A DNA stretch of 64,000 nucleotides from Pseudomonas antarctica (GTDB lineage: Bacteria; Pseudomonadota; Gammaproteobacteria; Pseudomonadales; Pseudomonadaceae): NCBI RefSeq assembly GCF_001647715.1, contig NZ_CP015600.1:310001-374000 (forward strand), written 5' to 3'. The position numbers were made by a program, and so were the translations under genes. Below are positions 39,001 through 46,905 of the stretch, piece by piece; within the stretch, counting starts at the first letter, position 1, and each line of letters begins with the position of its first letter. The notes under the pieces are model-generated. The model was not told the DNA's origin and searched no databases. It was given only the letters and a program-made list of their open reading frames with translations.

Positions 39001-39068
39001 ATCGCGGGCAAGCCCGCTCCCACAGGAGAGTGCATTCCAAATGTGGGAGCGGGCTTGCCCGCGATGCG
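39001..39068. repeat. REP pair, tail-to-tail
   Basis: GCGGGCAAGCCCGCTCCCAC and GTGGGAGCGGGCTTGCCCGC are separated by only ~20 bases (AGGAGAGTGCATTCCAAAT), in the opposite relative orientation from the other REPINs in this window. Confidence 0.85.
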
Positions 39069-39070
39069 AT

Positions 39071-39733
39071 CTAAAGGCCGACGATCAAGTCCCGGTAATC
39101 GTCTACCGCCGCAAACTCCGCAGTATCCTTCGGCCCTTTCTGACTGTCCGGCTCTTTCACCGCCAGCAGATGCCCCACGCCAAAATCCCGGGCACTGCGC
39201 AGGATCGGCAAGGTGTCATCGATAAACAGGCTGCGGGCCGGGTCAAAGTGGATATCGGCTTGCAGGGCATCCCAGAACTGCAGGTTTTCCTTGGGGAAAC
39301 CGTAGTCGTGAGAGCTGATCAACCGCTCGAAATACGGCGCCAGCTCAATGCGTTCCAGTTTCAATGACAGCGAGTCACGATGCGCATTGGTGATCAGGAT
39401 GACGCGTTTGCCGGCCCGTTTGACCGCTGCCAGAAACGTATCCGCATCCGCGCGCAGGGCGATCAGGTGGGCGGTTTCGAGCTTGAGCTCGCGCACCGGG
39501 ATCTTCAGCTCCGTGCTCCAGAAATCCAGGCAATACCATTGCAACTGTCCGGCGTTACGCTCGAACAGTGGCTGCAACTCCATCTCGGCCATGGCCCGGG
39601 TCACGCCGTGCAGCTCGGCATAGCGCTGGGGCAGGTGCTCCATCCAGAAGTGGTTGTCGTAATGCAGGTCAAGCAAGGTGCCGTCCATGTCCAGCAGGAC
39701 GGTGTCGATGGCGTGCCAGGGCAAAGAGGGCAT
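39071..39733 (-). CDS. yrfG: GMP/IMP 5'-nucleotidase YrfG (HAD superfamily)
   Basis: A 220-residue HAD phosphatase with motif I LLDMDGTLLD (Asp15), motif II VILITNAH and motif III in FIDDTLPIL. The family dephosphorylates purine nucleotides. Divergent neighbour nudE is the same pairing as in E. coli. Confidence 0.88.
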   Translation of the reverse strand: MPSLPWHAIDTVLLDMDGTLLDLHYDNHFWMEHLPQRYAELHGVTRAMAEMELQPLFERNAGQLQWYCLDFWSTELKIPVRELKLETAHLIALRADADTFLAAVKRAGKRVILITNAHRDSLSLKLERIELAPYFERLISSHDYGFPKENLQFWDALQADIHFDPARSLFIDDTLPILRSARDFGVGHLLAVKEPDSQKGPKDTAEFAAVDDYRDLIVGL

Positions 39734-39820
39734 GGGGCGTTCTCATGTAAGTAAAGATATCCGACACAGACAATCGGAAAAGCCACGGTATAGTAACCCG
39801 ATCATGCCAAGGAGCCGCTT

Positions 39821-40387
39821 ATGCGCCAGAAACCCACCGTACTCGCCCGCGAAATAGTCGCCAGTAGCCGTTTGTTCCGCGTGGAGGAAGTGCAACTGCG
39901 CTTTTCCAATGGCGTTGAACGAACCTACGAGCGCCTGGTAGGCCGCGGTGCCGGCTACGGCGCGGTGATGATCGTGGCGATGATCGACGAGGACCATGCG
40001 TTACTGGTGGAAGAATACTGCGGTGGCACCGACGAATATGAGTTGTCGTTACCCAAAGGGTTGATCGAACCCGGCGAAGACGTGCTGGCGGCAGCCGACC
40101 GTGAACTCAAGGAAGAAGCCGGCTATGGCGCGCGACAGTTGGAGCACATTACCGAGCTGTCGTTGTCGCCTGGCTATATGAGCCAGAAAATCCAGGTGGT
40201 GCTGGCCACTGAACTGTACGAAGAGCGCCTGGAAGGCGATGAGCCTGAGCCGATGCGTGTGGACAGGGTCAACCTGCGCGAGTTGTCGCAACTGGCGCAA
40301 AACGAGCAGTTCAGCGAAGGCCGCGCCCTGGCCGCACTGTATCTGGTACGAGACCTGTTGACCCAGCGTGGAGCGTTTACCGCATGA
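39821..40387 (+). CDS. nudE: ADP compounds hydrolase NudE
   Basis: A 188-residue Nudix hydrolase with the complete Nudix box GLIEPGEDVLAAADRELKEE AG-type (GLIEPGED...RELKEEAG). It hydrolyses ADP-ribose, NADH and Ap3A. AAGGAG lies eight bases before the ATG. Its stop overlaps the cysQ start by four bases (ATGA), so it is coupled with cysQ. Confidence 0.93.
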   Translation: MRQKPTVLAREIVASSRLFRVEEVQLRFSNGVERTYERLVGRGAGYGAVMIVAMIDEDHALLVEEYCGGTDEYELSLPKGLIEPGEDVLAAADRELKEEAGYGARQLEHITELSLSPGYMSQKIQVVLATELYEERLEGDEPEPMRVDRVNLRELSQLAQNEQFSEGRALAALYLVRDLLTQRGAFTA

Positions 40388-41220
40388 GCGAACTGTTTTT
40401 AGGCCACCCGTATATTGCCCCTGTGATTGAGCTGGCTCGCCAGGCGGGTGAAGTGATTCTGCCGTTTTGGCGCGCCGATGTGGCCGTTACCGCCAAGTCG
40501 GATGATTCGCCGGTGACGGCGGCGGACCTGGCGGCTCACCACCTGATCCTGGCGGGCCTTACCGCGCTCGACCCGAGCATTCCGGTGCTGTCCGAAGAAG
40601 ATGCTGATATCGATCAGAGCGTGCGTGCCGGCTGGCAGCGCTGGTGGTTGGTGGACCCGTTGGATGGCACCAAGGAATTTATTTCCGGCAGCGAAGAGTT
40701 CACCGTCAATATTGCGTTGATCGAGCAAGGCCGAGTGGTATTCGGTGTGGTGTCGATGCCGACCAGTGGCCGTTGCTACTTCGGTGGTGCCGGGCTGGGG
40801 GCGTGGCGCTCCGATGTGAATGACGCGCCCAGGCAGATTCAGGTGCGTGAGGCACCGGCGGCGGGCGAGTCCTTTACCGTGGTCGCCAGCCGGCGCCATT
40901 CCAGCCCTGAACAGGAACGCCTGCTCGACGGTTTGAGTGAAGGGCTTGGGGCATTGAAACTGGCGAATATCGGCAGCTCGCTGAAGTTCTGTCTGCTGGC
41001 CGAGGGCAGCGCCGATTGCTACCCGCGCCTGGCGCCAACATCGCAATGGGACACCGCTGCGGCCCAGGGCGTACTGGAAGGCGCAGGGGGCGAGGTGCTG
41101 GAATTGAGCGGCGAGCCGTTCAGCTATCCGGCACGGGCCTCGTTGTTGAACCCGTTCTTTTTGGCGTTGCCGGCGAAGGCTGCGTGGCGCGAGCGATTGC
41201 TGACCCTGGCGCGTTCTTAA
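40384..41220 (+). CDS. cysQ: 3'(2'),5'-bisphosphate nucleotidase CysQ
   Basis: A 278-residue inositol-monophosphatase-fold enzyme that degrades PAP from sulfate assimilation. Metal-binding motif WLVDPLDGTKEF, SEEDADID and WDTAAAQGVLEGAGG are typical. Cotranslated with nudE. Its presence fits the sulfur-scavenging tau operon elsewhere in the window. Confidence 0.94.
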   Translation: MSELFLGHPYIAPVIELARQAGEVILPFWRADVAVTAKSDDSPVTAADLAAHHLILAGLTALDPSIPVLSEEDADIDQSVRAGWQRWWLVDPLDGTKEFISGSEEFTVNIALIEQGRVVFGVVSMPTSGRCYFGGAGLGAWRSDVNDAPRQIQVREAPAAGESFTVVASRRHSSPEQERLLDGLSEGLGALKLANIGSSLKFCLLAEGSADCYPRLAPTSQWDTAAAQGVLEGAGGEVLELSGEPFSYPARASLLNPFFLALPAKAAWRERLLTLARS

Positions 41221-41238
41221 GGCCTCAAAAAATCAAAA

Positions 41239-41328
41239 TGTGGGAGCTGGCTTGCCTGCGATAACGGTCTGACAGTCACCGCTTCAGTGACTGATCTACC
41301 GCTATCGCAGGCAAGCCAGCTCCCACAG
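41239..41328. repeat. REPIN
   Basis: Inverted cores GTGGGAGCTGGCTTGCCTGCGA and CGCAGGCAAGCCAGCTCCCAC flank a spacer, between convergent cysQ and the thioesterase gene. Confidence 0.87.
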
Positions 41329-41347
41329 TTGTTTTGTGTTGTGGCTT

Positions 41348-41803
41348 CTAGCGGTGCAGGACGTATTGGCCGGTGAAGGACACGGCCTGTTCTGCACTGC
41401 CTTCGTTGACGATCCACGTCTCCAGCGTCAACCGCGCCCGGCCATAGCGCTTGTACGTCGCCAAAAACCGCTTCCACACCGTTTCTTCCGGTGCCGGGCA
41501 CACCACCGTTGCATCCCGCGTGACCGGCAGCGGGTAACTGATCTGCCCTTCCTGAATCACGATATGCCCGTCTTCAATGCCTTCTTCGCGCAGTTTCAAG
41601 TGCAGCCAGCCCCAACCCGCCAGCACGGCGCCGCAATAGAGGCTGCCGCCGAACATCGTGCTCTTGTGGTTGATATTGGCCTGCAAGGGCAGGTGCAGCT
41701 GCAGTTGGTCGTGTTGCCAATCGAGCACCTTGAGGCCCATCTCCCGGGTGAGGGGGATGTCGTGATGAAGGATGGATTCCAGGTAACGGCTGTCGCGGCT
41801 CAT
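41348..41803 (-). CDS. YiiD-C-type putative thioesterase
   Basis: A 151-residue hotdog protein (INHKSTMFGGSLYCGAVLAGWGWL is the helix with the putative active site; family of the YiiD C-terminal domain). It is 26 bases downstream of dctD and could be cotranscribed. Substrate unknown. Confidence 0.75.
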   Translation of the reverse strand: MSRDSRYLESILHHDIPLTREMGLKVLDWQHDQLQLHLPLQANINHKSTMFGGSLYCGAVLAGWGWLHLKLREEGIEDGHIVIQEGQISYPLPVTRDATVVCPAPEETVWKRFLATYKRYGRARLTLETWIVNEGSAEQAVSFTGQYVLHR

Positions 41804-41829
41804 GATGGCCTCTTGGCGAGTGGGCAGGT

Positions 41830-43215
41830 TTATTCGTCGTCAGCGTTGTGGCTGGCGCTGTCGGCGAAGTTCAGGCCGTGTTTGCGCAGTTTGTCGTGCA
41901 GGGTCTTGCGCGGCACGCCGAGGGCTTCGGCGAGGCTGCGGACCGAACTGTGGGGGCGGGTCAGTTCGGCGGCGATCAGGCTTTTTTCGAACTGTTCGAC
42001 CTGTTCGCTCAAGCCGCCGGGTGTGGACGTCAGGACGCCGGTGGCGGGATTGTCCGCCGTGGCATCGAGTGCCAACTCCAGCCCCAAGGCGAAGCGCTCC
42101 GCCGCATTTTGCAGTTCGCGCACATTGCCCGGCCAGCTATGACGCAACAGCAGCGCCCGTTGGCCCGGTTGCAGCTCGTGCAGCGGCAGGCCGTGGCGGC
42201 TGCTGGCTTCGTCGGCAAAGTGCTGGAACAACATCAGTGCATCTTCACCGCGCTCGCGCAGCGGCGGAATGCGCAGCGGCGCGACGTTGAGGCGGTAATA
42301 CAAGTCGGCCCGGAAGCGGCCCTGGTCGGCGGCCTGGCGCAGGTCTTCCTTGGTGGCCGCGATAATGCGGATATCCAGCGGGATCAGCTGATTGCCACCC
42401 AGGCGCTCAACCACGCGCTCCTGCAACAGGCGCAGCAGTTTGACCTGTACATCCAGGCTCATGCTTTCGATTTCATCGAGGAACAGTGTGCCGCCGTTGG
42501 CGAATTCGAACTTGCCGATACGGCGTTTCTGCGCGCCCGTAAAAGCGCCGGGCTCATGGCCGAACAGCTCGCTTTCGACCACTGACTCGGCCAGGGCCCC
42601 GGCGTTGATCGCCACAAACGGTCCGCTACGCCGGCTCGACAGGTCGTGCAGCGCGCGGGCCACTACTTCTTTGCCGGCCCCGGTTTCGCCGAGGATAAGC
42701 ACGTCGGCACGGGTCGCTGCGAGGGCGCCGATCTGCTCGCGCAGACGCAGCATCTGCGGTGAGTGCCCGACCAGGCGCGTACTCAGTTGCTGGCGATCAC
42801 TGAGGGCCAGGCGCAGGCTGCGGTTGTCCAGCACCAGACGGCGCAGGGCCAGGGCGCGGCGGACGCTGTCGAGCAGGGCGTCGCTGGCGAACGGTTTTTC
42901 GAGAAAGTCATACGCGCCGGCGCGCATGGCTTGCACCGCCAACGGCACATCACCGTGGCCGGTAATCAACAATACCGGCAGTTCAGGGTCCTGGCCATGC
43001 AGTTCGGCGAGCAGCTCCAGGCCGTCCATGCCGGGCATGCGGATATCGCTGACCACCACGCCCGGCCAGTCGCGGGACAGGCGCGCGGTGAGGCCGGTGG
43101 CTTCGCCCAGGGTCAGGACCTTCAGACCGGCCAGGTCCAGGGTCTGGCACAGGGCCTGACGCAGGTGGGGATCGTCGTCGATCAGCACCACCTGAATCTG
43201 GTTATCGATACTCAT
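41830..43215 (-). CDS. dctD: C4-dicarboxylate response regulator DctD (sigma-54 activator)
   Basis: A 461-residue NtrC-type activator: receiver domain with phosphoacceptor Asp in VVVSDIRMPGMDG (about residue 56), AAA+ domain with Walker A GETGAGKE, the sigma-54 contact loop GAFTGA, and a C-terminal Fis-type helix-turn-helix (VRSLAEALGVPRKTLHDKL). It activates dicarboxylate transporter genes. ATGA overlap with dctB shows they are one operon. The target dct genes are not in the window. Confidence 0.92.
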   Translation of the reverse strand: MSIDNQIQVVLIDDDPHLRQALCQTLDLAGLKVLTLGEATGLTARLSRDWPGVVVSDIRMPGMDGLELLAELHGQDPELPVLLITGHGDVPLAVQAMRAGAYDFLEKPFASDALLDSVRRALALRRLVLDNRSLRLALSDRQQLSTRLVGHSPQMLRLREQIGALAATRADVLILGETGAGKEVVARALHDLSSRRSGPFVAINAGALAESVVESELFGHEPGAFTGAQKRRIGKFEFANGGTLFLDEIESMSLDVQVKLLRLLQERVVERLGGNQLIPLDIRIIAATKEDLRQAADQGRFRADLYYRLNVAPLRIPPLRERGEDALMLFQHFADEASSRHGLPLHELQPGQRALLLRHSWPGNVRELQNAAERFALGLELALDATADNPATGVLTSTPGGLSEQVEQFEKSLIAAELTRPHSSVRSLAEALGVPRKTLHDKLRKHGLNFADSASHNADDE

Positions 43216-45029
43216 ACACTGCGGTCCTCGGACGGTTGCAGACTGACGCCCGGCGAGCCGGCACGCAATTTCAAGGTTAACAGTGCGCCGCCTTCCTTGT
43301 GGTTGGCGAACAGCAGTTCACCGCCAAAGGCACGCATCAAGGTGTCACAGATCGCCAGGCCCAACCCCAGGCCCTGGGTGCGGGTCTTGGTGGTGTAGAA
43401 CGGTTCACTGGCCCGGCCCAGGGCTTCCATGCAAAAGCCCGGGCCATTGTCGCGAATGTACAGGTTGACGCCCTGTTCGGTGGTTTGGGCACTCAACCAG
43501 AGTTTGCGCGGCGGGCCTTTTTCGGTCAGGGCGTCAAGGGCGTTGGCCAGCAGGTTGCCGAGTACCTGACGCAGACGCGTTTCCCCGGCTTGCACCCATA
43601 GGGTGGCTTCCGGCAAGTCACGGATCAGCTCGACCTCCATCGACCGCCGCCGCTTGGCCAGTAACGCCAGCGCGTCATCCAGTGCCGGTTGCAAGGCCAC
43701 GCTTTCCGGGGCGTGGCGGTCGCGTCGGGCGAATGCGCGCAGGTGGGCGATGATCGAGGCCATGCGCCCCGTCAGTTCGCTGATCAGTTTGAGGTTGCCC
43801 CGTGCGTCGTTGGTGCGTTCATGGTCGAGCAGGATCTCGGCGTTTTCCGCGTAGCTGCGAATCGCCGCGAGGGGCTGATTGAGTTCGTGGCTGATACTCG
43901 CCGACATGGTCCCCAGCGCCGACAGTTTACCGGCCTGCACCAGGTCATCCTGGGCGCGAACCAGTTCCTGCTGGGCGTGCTCACGCTCGAGCACTTCCTG
44001 TTTGAGGCGCCGGTTCAGGCCTTCCAGGTCGCTGGTGCGCTCCACCACACGGGCTTCCAACTCGCGTCGGGCCTTGGCTTCGAACGCGATGCGCTCCAGG
44101 TAATGCCGACGGCGCTGCATCATCAAGCCCAGCAACAGCATTAGCACCAGTAACGCGGCGCCTCCGACGGCCACCACGGTACGCACCGGGCGATTGATCA
44201 ATGAGCGCGGCGCGAGAATTTCCACGGTCCATCCGGTTTCGGCGATGGCCGTGGATTGGCGCAGCCACGCTGTGGGACTCAGCGCCAGCGGCTGCGGGTC
44301 GCGCGTCGGGTAGGGCTGGATCGCGATGATCGCCTGGCGTTCCTCGGCGGTCAGCGGACGGGTGGCGCGGAATCGCCATTGCGGGCGCGAAGTGAGGATC
44401 ACCACGCCGTTGTGGTCGGTCACCAGCAGTTGTTCTGGCGTGTTGCCCCACAGGCTTTCGGTGTGGTCCAGGTCAACCTTGACCACCAGCACGCCGATGA
44501 TTTTATCGCCATCGTGAACGGCGGCAGCGAAGAAGTAGCCGCGCTTGGCCGAGGTGGTGCCCAGGCCGAAAAACCGCCCCAGGTGCCCGGCCATGGCTTC
44601 GCTGAAATAGGGACGAAACGAGAAGTTGCGGCCGACAAAGCTGTCCTGTTTATCCCAGTTGGAGGCGGCGAGGGTTTTGCCGGTGGTGTCCATCAGGTAC
44701 ATCACTTCCACACCGGCCTGGGCGGCGACGTCCTTGAGCAGCCGGTTGGCGTTGGTCAGGTTGGTGCTGACGTGGGGCGCATCCAGCACGGTACGCAGGG
44801 CGGGCAGGTCGCCGAGGATTTGCGGCAGCACCTCATAGCGGTGCAGGGTGCCGAGCAGGTTGGCGACGTATAGATCGAGGGTCTGGCGGTTTTGCCCGGC
44901 CAGTTCACTGCGGTAATAACGCTCGGCCAGATGTTCCAGCGGCCACAGCAGCGGCGCCAGGCACAACGCCAACAACGCGAGGCTGCGCCAGCGGGGTCTT
45001 CGCGGAAGGGGTGGTGTCATGGGAGTCAT
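43212..45029 (-). CDS. dctB: C4-dicarboxylate sensor histidine kinase DctB
   Basis: A 605-residue membrane kinase with two transmembrane helices (about 14-30 and 283-305) enclosing a large periplasmic PDC-type sensor domain, a coiled-coil linker, H-box ASISHELNQPLAAIRSYAEN, and ATPase motifs (NLLANALDAL, DNGPGF, GLGLGLAI). Senses succinate/malate/fumarate and phosphorylates DctD. Confidence 0.92.
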   Translation of the reverse strand: MTPMTPPLPRRPRWRSLALLALCLAPLLWPLEHLAERYYRSELAGQNRQTLDLYVANLLGTLHRYEVLPQILGDLPALRTVLDAPHVSTNLTNANRLLKDVAAQAGVEVMYLMDTTGKTLAASNWDKQDSFVGRNFSFRPYFSEAMAGHLGRFFGLGTTSAKRGYFFAAAVHDGDKIIGVLVVKVDLDHTESLWGNTPEQLLVTDHNGVVILTSRPQWRFRATRPLTAEERQAIIAIQPYPTRDPQPLALSPTAWLRQSTAIAETGWTVEILAPRSLINRPVRTVVAVGGAALLVLMLLLGLMMQRRRHYLERIAFEAKARRELEARVVERTSDLEGLNRRLKQEVLEREHAQQELVRAQDDLVQAGKLSALGTMSASISHELNQPLAAIRSYAENAEILLDHERTNDARGNLKLISELTGRMASIIAHLRAFARRDRHAPESVALQPALDDALALLAKRRRSMEVELIRDLPEATLWVQAGETRLRQVLGNLLANALDALTEKGPPRKLWLSAQTTEQGVNLYIRDNGPGFCMEALGRASEPFYTTKTRTQGLGLGLAICDTLMRAFGGELLFANHKEGGALLTLKLRAGSPGVSLQPSEDRSV

Positions 45030-45085
45030 GCGCCTGTGGGTACAGGCGCATTATGCCTAGGGCTGTCGTGCAAGACACTCGCCGG

Positions 45086-45631
45086 TCAAGGAAACACGTC
45101 GGCCTCTGCCAGGAACTTGCCGTTTTGATCCTTGGCGGACAAGGTCGGAGCCCCGTCCAGCAGCCAGTCGATATTGAGCTGCGGGTCGTCCCAGCGAATA
45201 CAACGCTCTGCAGAGGGCGTGTAGTAATCCGTGGTTTTGTAGAGGAACTCGGCGTGGTCGCTGAGCACTACAAAACCGTGGGCAAACCCGGGTGGAATCC
45301 ACAACTGCCGGTCGTTTTCGGCGGACAAGCGTACGCTGGTCCATTTACCGAAATCAGGCGAACTGCGGCGGATATCCACCGCCACATCCAGGACCTCACC
45401 GGCAGTCACACGTACCAGTTTCCCCTGCGTATTTTCGATCTGATAGTGCAAGCCGCGCAGCACGCCCTTTTGCGAACGGGAGTGGTTGTCCTGCACAAAC
45501 TCCAACTGCAGGCCTGTGGCTTGAGCAAAAGCCTTGGCGTTGAAGCTCTCATAAAAAAAGCCGCGCTCATCGCCAAACACCTTCGGTTCGAGGATCAACA
45601 CATCGGGCAGCTCAGTCGCGATTACATTCAT
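45086..45631 (-). CDS. rfbC: dTDP-4-dehydrorhamnose 3,5-epimerase RfbC (RmlC)
   Basis: A 181-residue cupin-fold epimerase, third step of dTDP-L-rhamnose synthesis. Motifs FVQDNHSRSQKGVLRGLHYQ (catalytic His in RGLHYQ) and WIPPGFAHGF are intact. It follows rfbB by 43 bases. The other two pathway genes (rfbA, rfbD) are not here, so only half of the usual rml operon is present. Confidence 0.95.
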   Translation of the reverse strand: MNVIATELPDVLILEPKVFGDERGFFYESFNAKAFAQATGLQLEFVQDNHSRSQKGVLRGLHYQIENTQGKLVRVTAGEVLDVAVDIRRSSPDFGKWTSVRLSAENDRQLWIPPGFAHGFVVLSDHAEFLYKTTDYYTPSAERCIRWDDPQLNIDWLLDGAPTLSAKDQNGKFLAEADVFP

Positions 45632-45674
45632 TGGGTTTGCCTCGCCGAGGTGAACAGGTCGTGTGATCAGATCC

Positions 45675-46757
45675 TTATGCGATCAGATCTTTTTCGTCGG
45701 TATTGCCGAGTCGCTCACCTTGATAACTACCGTCCTGGACCCTGCGGCACCAGTCGAGGTTATCGAGATACCACTGCACGGTCTTGCGCAGGCCGGTTTC
45801 AAAGGTTTCTTCAGGGACCCAGCCCAAGTCGGCTTCGATCTTGCTCGCATCGATCGCGTAGCGCTGGTCGTGGCCAGGACGGTCCTTGACGAAGGTGATC
45901 AGGTCGGTGAATTTTTCTACGCCGGCGGGGCGGTGTGGCGCCAGTTCTTCCAGCAGGCCACAGATGCCGCGTACCACGTCGATGTTCTTCTGCTCGTTGT
46001 GACCGCCGATGTTGTAGGTTTCGCCGACTTCACCCTCGGTCACGACTTTGAGCAGTGCACGCGCGTGATCTTCGACGAACAGCCAGTCGCGCACCTGCAA
46101 ACCGTCGCCATAGACCGGCAGTGGCTTGCCTGCGAGGGCATTGAGGATGACCAGCGGGATCAACTTCTCGGGGAAGTGGAACGGCCCGTAGTTGTTCGAG
46201 CAGTTGGTCAGCAGCACCGGCAGGCCATAGGTGCGCTGCCAGGCGCGGACCAGGTGGTCGGAGGCCGCTTTGCTGGCCGAATACGGCGAGCTTGGCGCGT
46301 AAGGAGTGGTTTCGGTGAACAGGTCGTCCACACCGTGGAGGTCGCCATACACTTCGTCGGTGGAAATGTGGTGAAAGCGGAACGCGCTCTTGGCCGGTTC
46401 GGCCAGCGTTTGCCAATAGGCGCGCGTGGCTTCCAGCAGGCTGTAGGTGCCGACGATGTTGGTCTGGATAAAGTCCGACGGGCCGTCAATGGAACGGTCG
46501 ACGTGCGACTCGGCTGCCAGGTGCATGATCGCCTGGGGCTCAAAGCGTGCCAGCACGGCGCTGACGGTGGCCTGGTCGATGATATCGGCTTGCACGAACT
46601 CATAGCGGCTGTTGGACGCGATGCTGGTCAGCGACTCCAGGTTGCCGGCATAGGTGAGTTTGTCCAGGTTGAGCACTTCGTGCTCGGTGTGTTGAATCAG
46701 GTGGCGAATCAGTGCAGAACCGATAAACCCGGCACCGCCGGTGATGAGAATGCGCAT
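45675..46757 (-). CDS. rfbB: dTDP-glucose 4,6-dehydratase RfbB (RmlB)
   Basis: A 360-residue extended SDR enzyme. The start [19 protein letters not shown] gives the NAD-binding GGAGFIG at the N-terminus; AAGGAAAAGG lies upstream. The active-site [10 protein letters not shown] (YxxxK) and [11 protein letters not shown] are present. Makes dTDP-4-keto-6-deoxyglucose for rhamnose or other deoxysugars of the cell surface. Confidence 0.96.
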   Translation of the reverse strand: MRILITGGAGFIGSALIRHLIQHTEHEVLNLDKLTYAGNLESLTSIASNSRYEFVQADIIDQATVSAVLARFEPQAIMHLAAESHVDRSIDGPSDFIQTNIVGTYSLLEATRAYWQTLAEPAKSAFRFHHISTDEVYGDLHGVDDLFTETTPYAPSSPYSASKAASDHLVRAWQRTYGLPVLLTNCSNNYGPFHFPEKLIPLVILNALAGKPLPVYGDGLQVRDWLFVEDHARALLKVVTEGEVGETYNIGGHNEQKNIDVVRGICGLLEELAPHRPAGVEKFTDLITFVKDRPGHDQRYAIDASKIEADLGWVPEETFETGLRKTVQWYLDNLDWCRRVQDGSYQGERLGNTDEKDLIA

Positions 46758-46905
46758 GTCAGAGAGCCTTTTCCTTAGACGGTCATTAAGCGAGAGCATA
46801 GCTTGAGTTGTGAGGCCGGGCGGTGCAAGCGTGGTGTGTGCTGGGGGTTGCCATACTGACCGGGTTAATGGCGATATAGACGCTCAAAAAAACCGAGGTC
46901 GTCAC

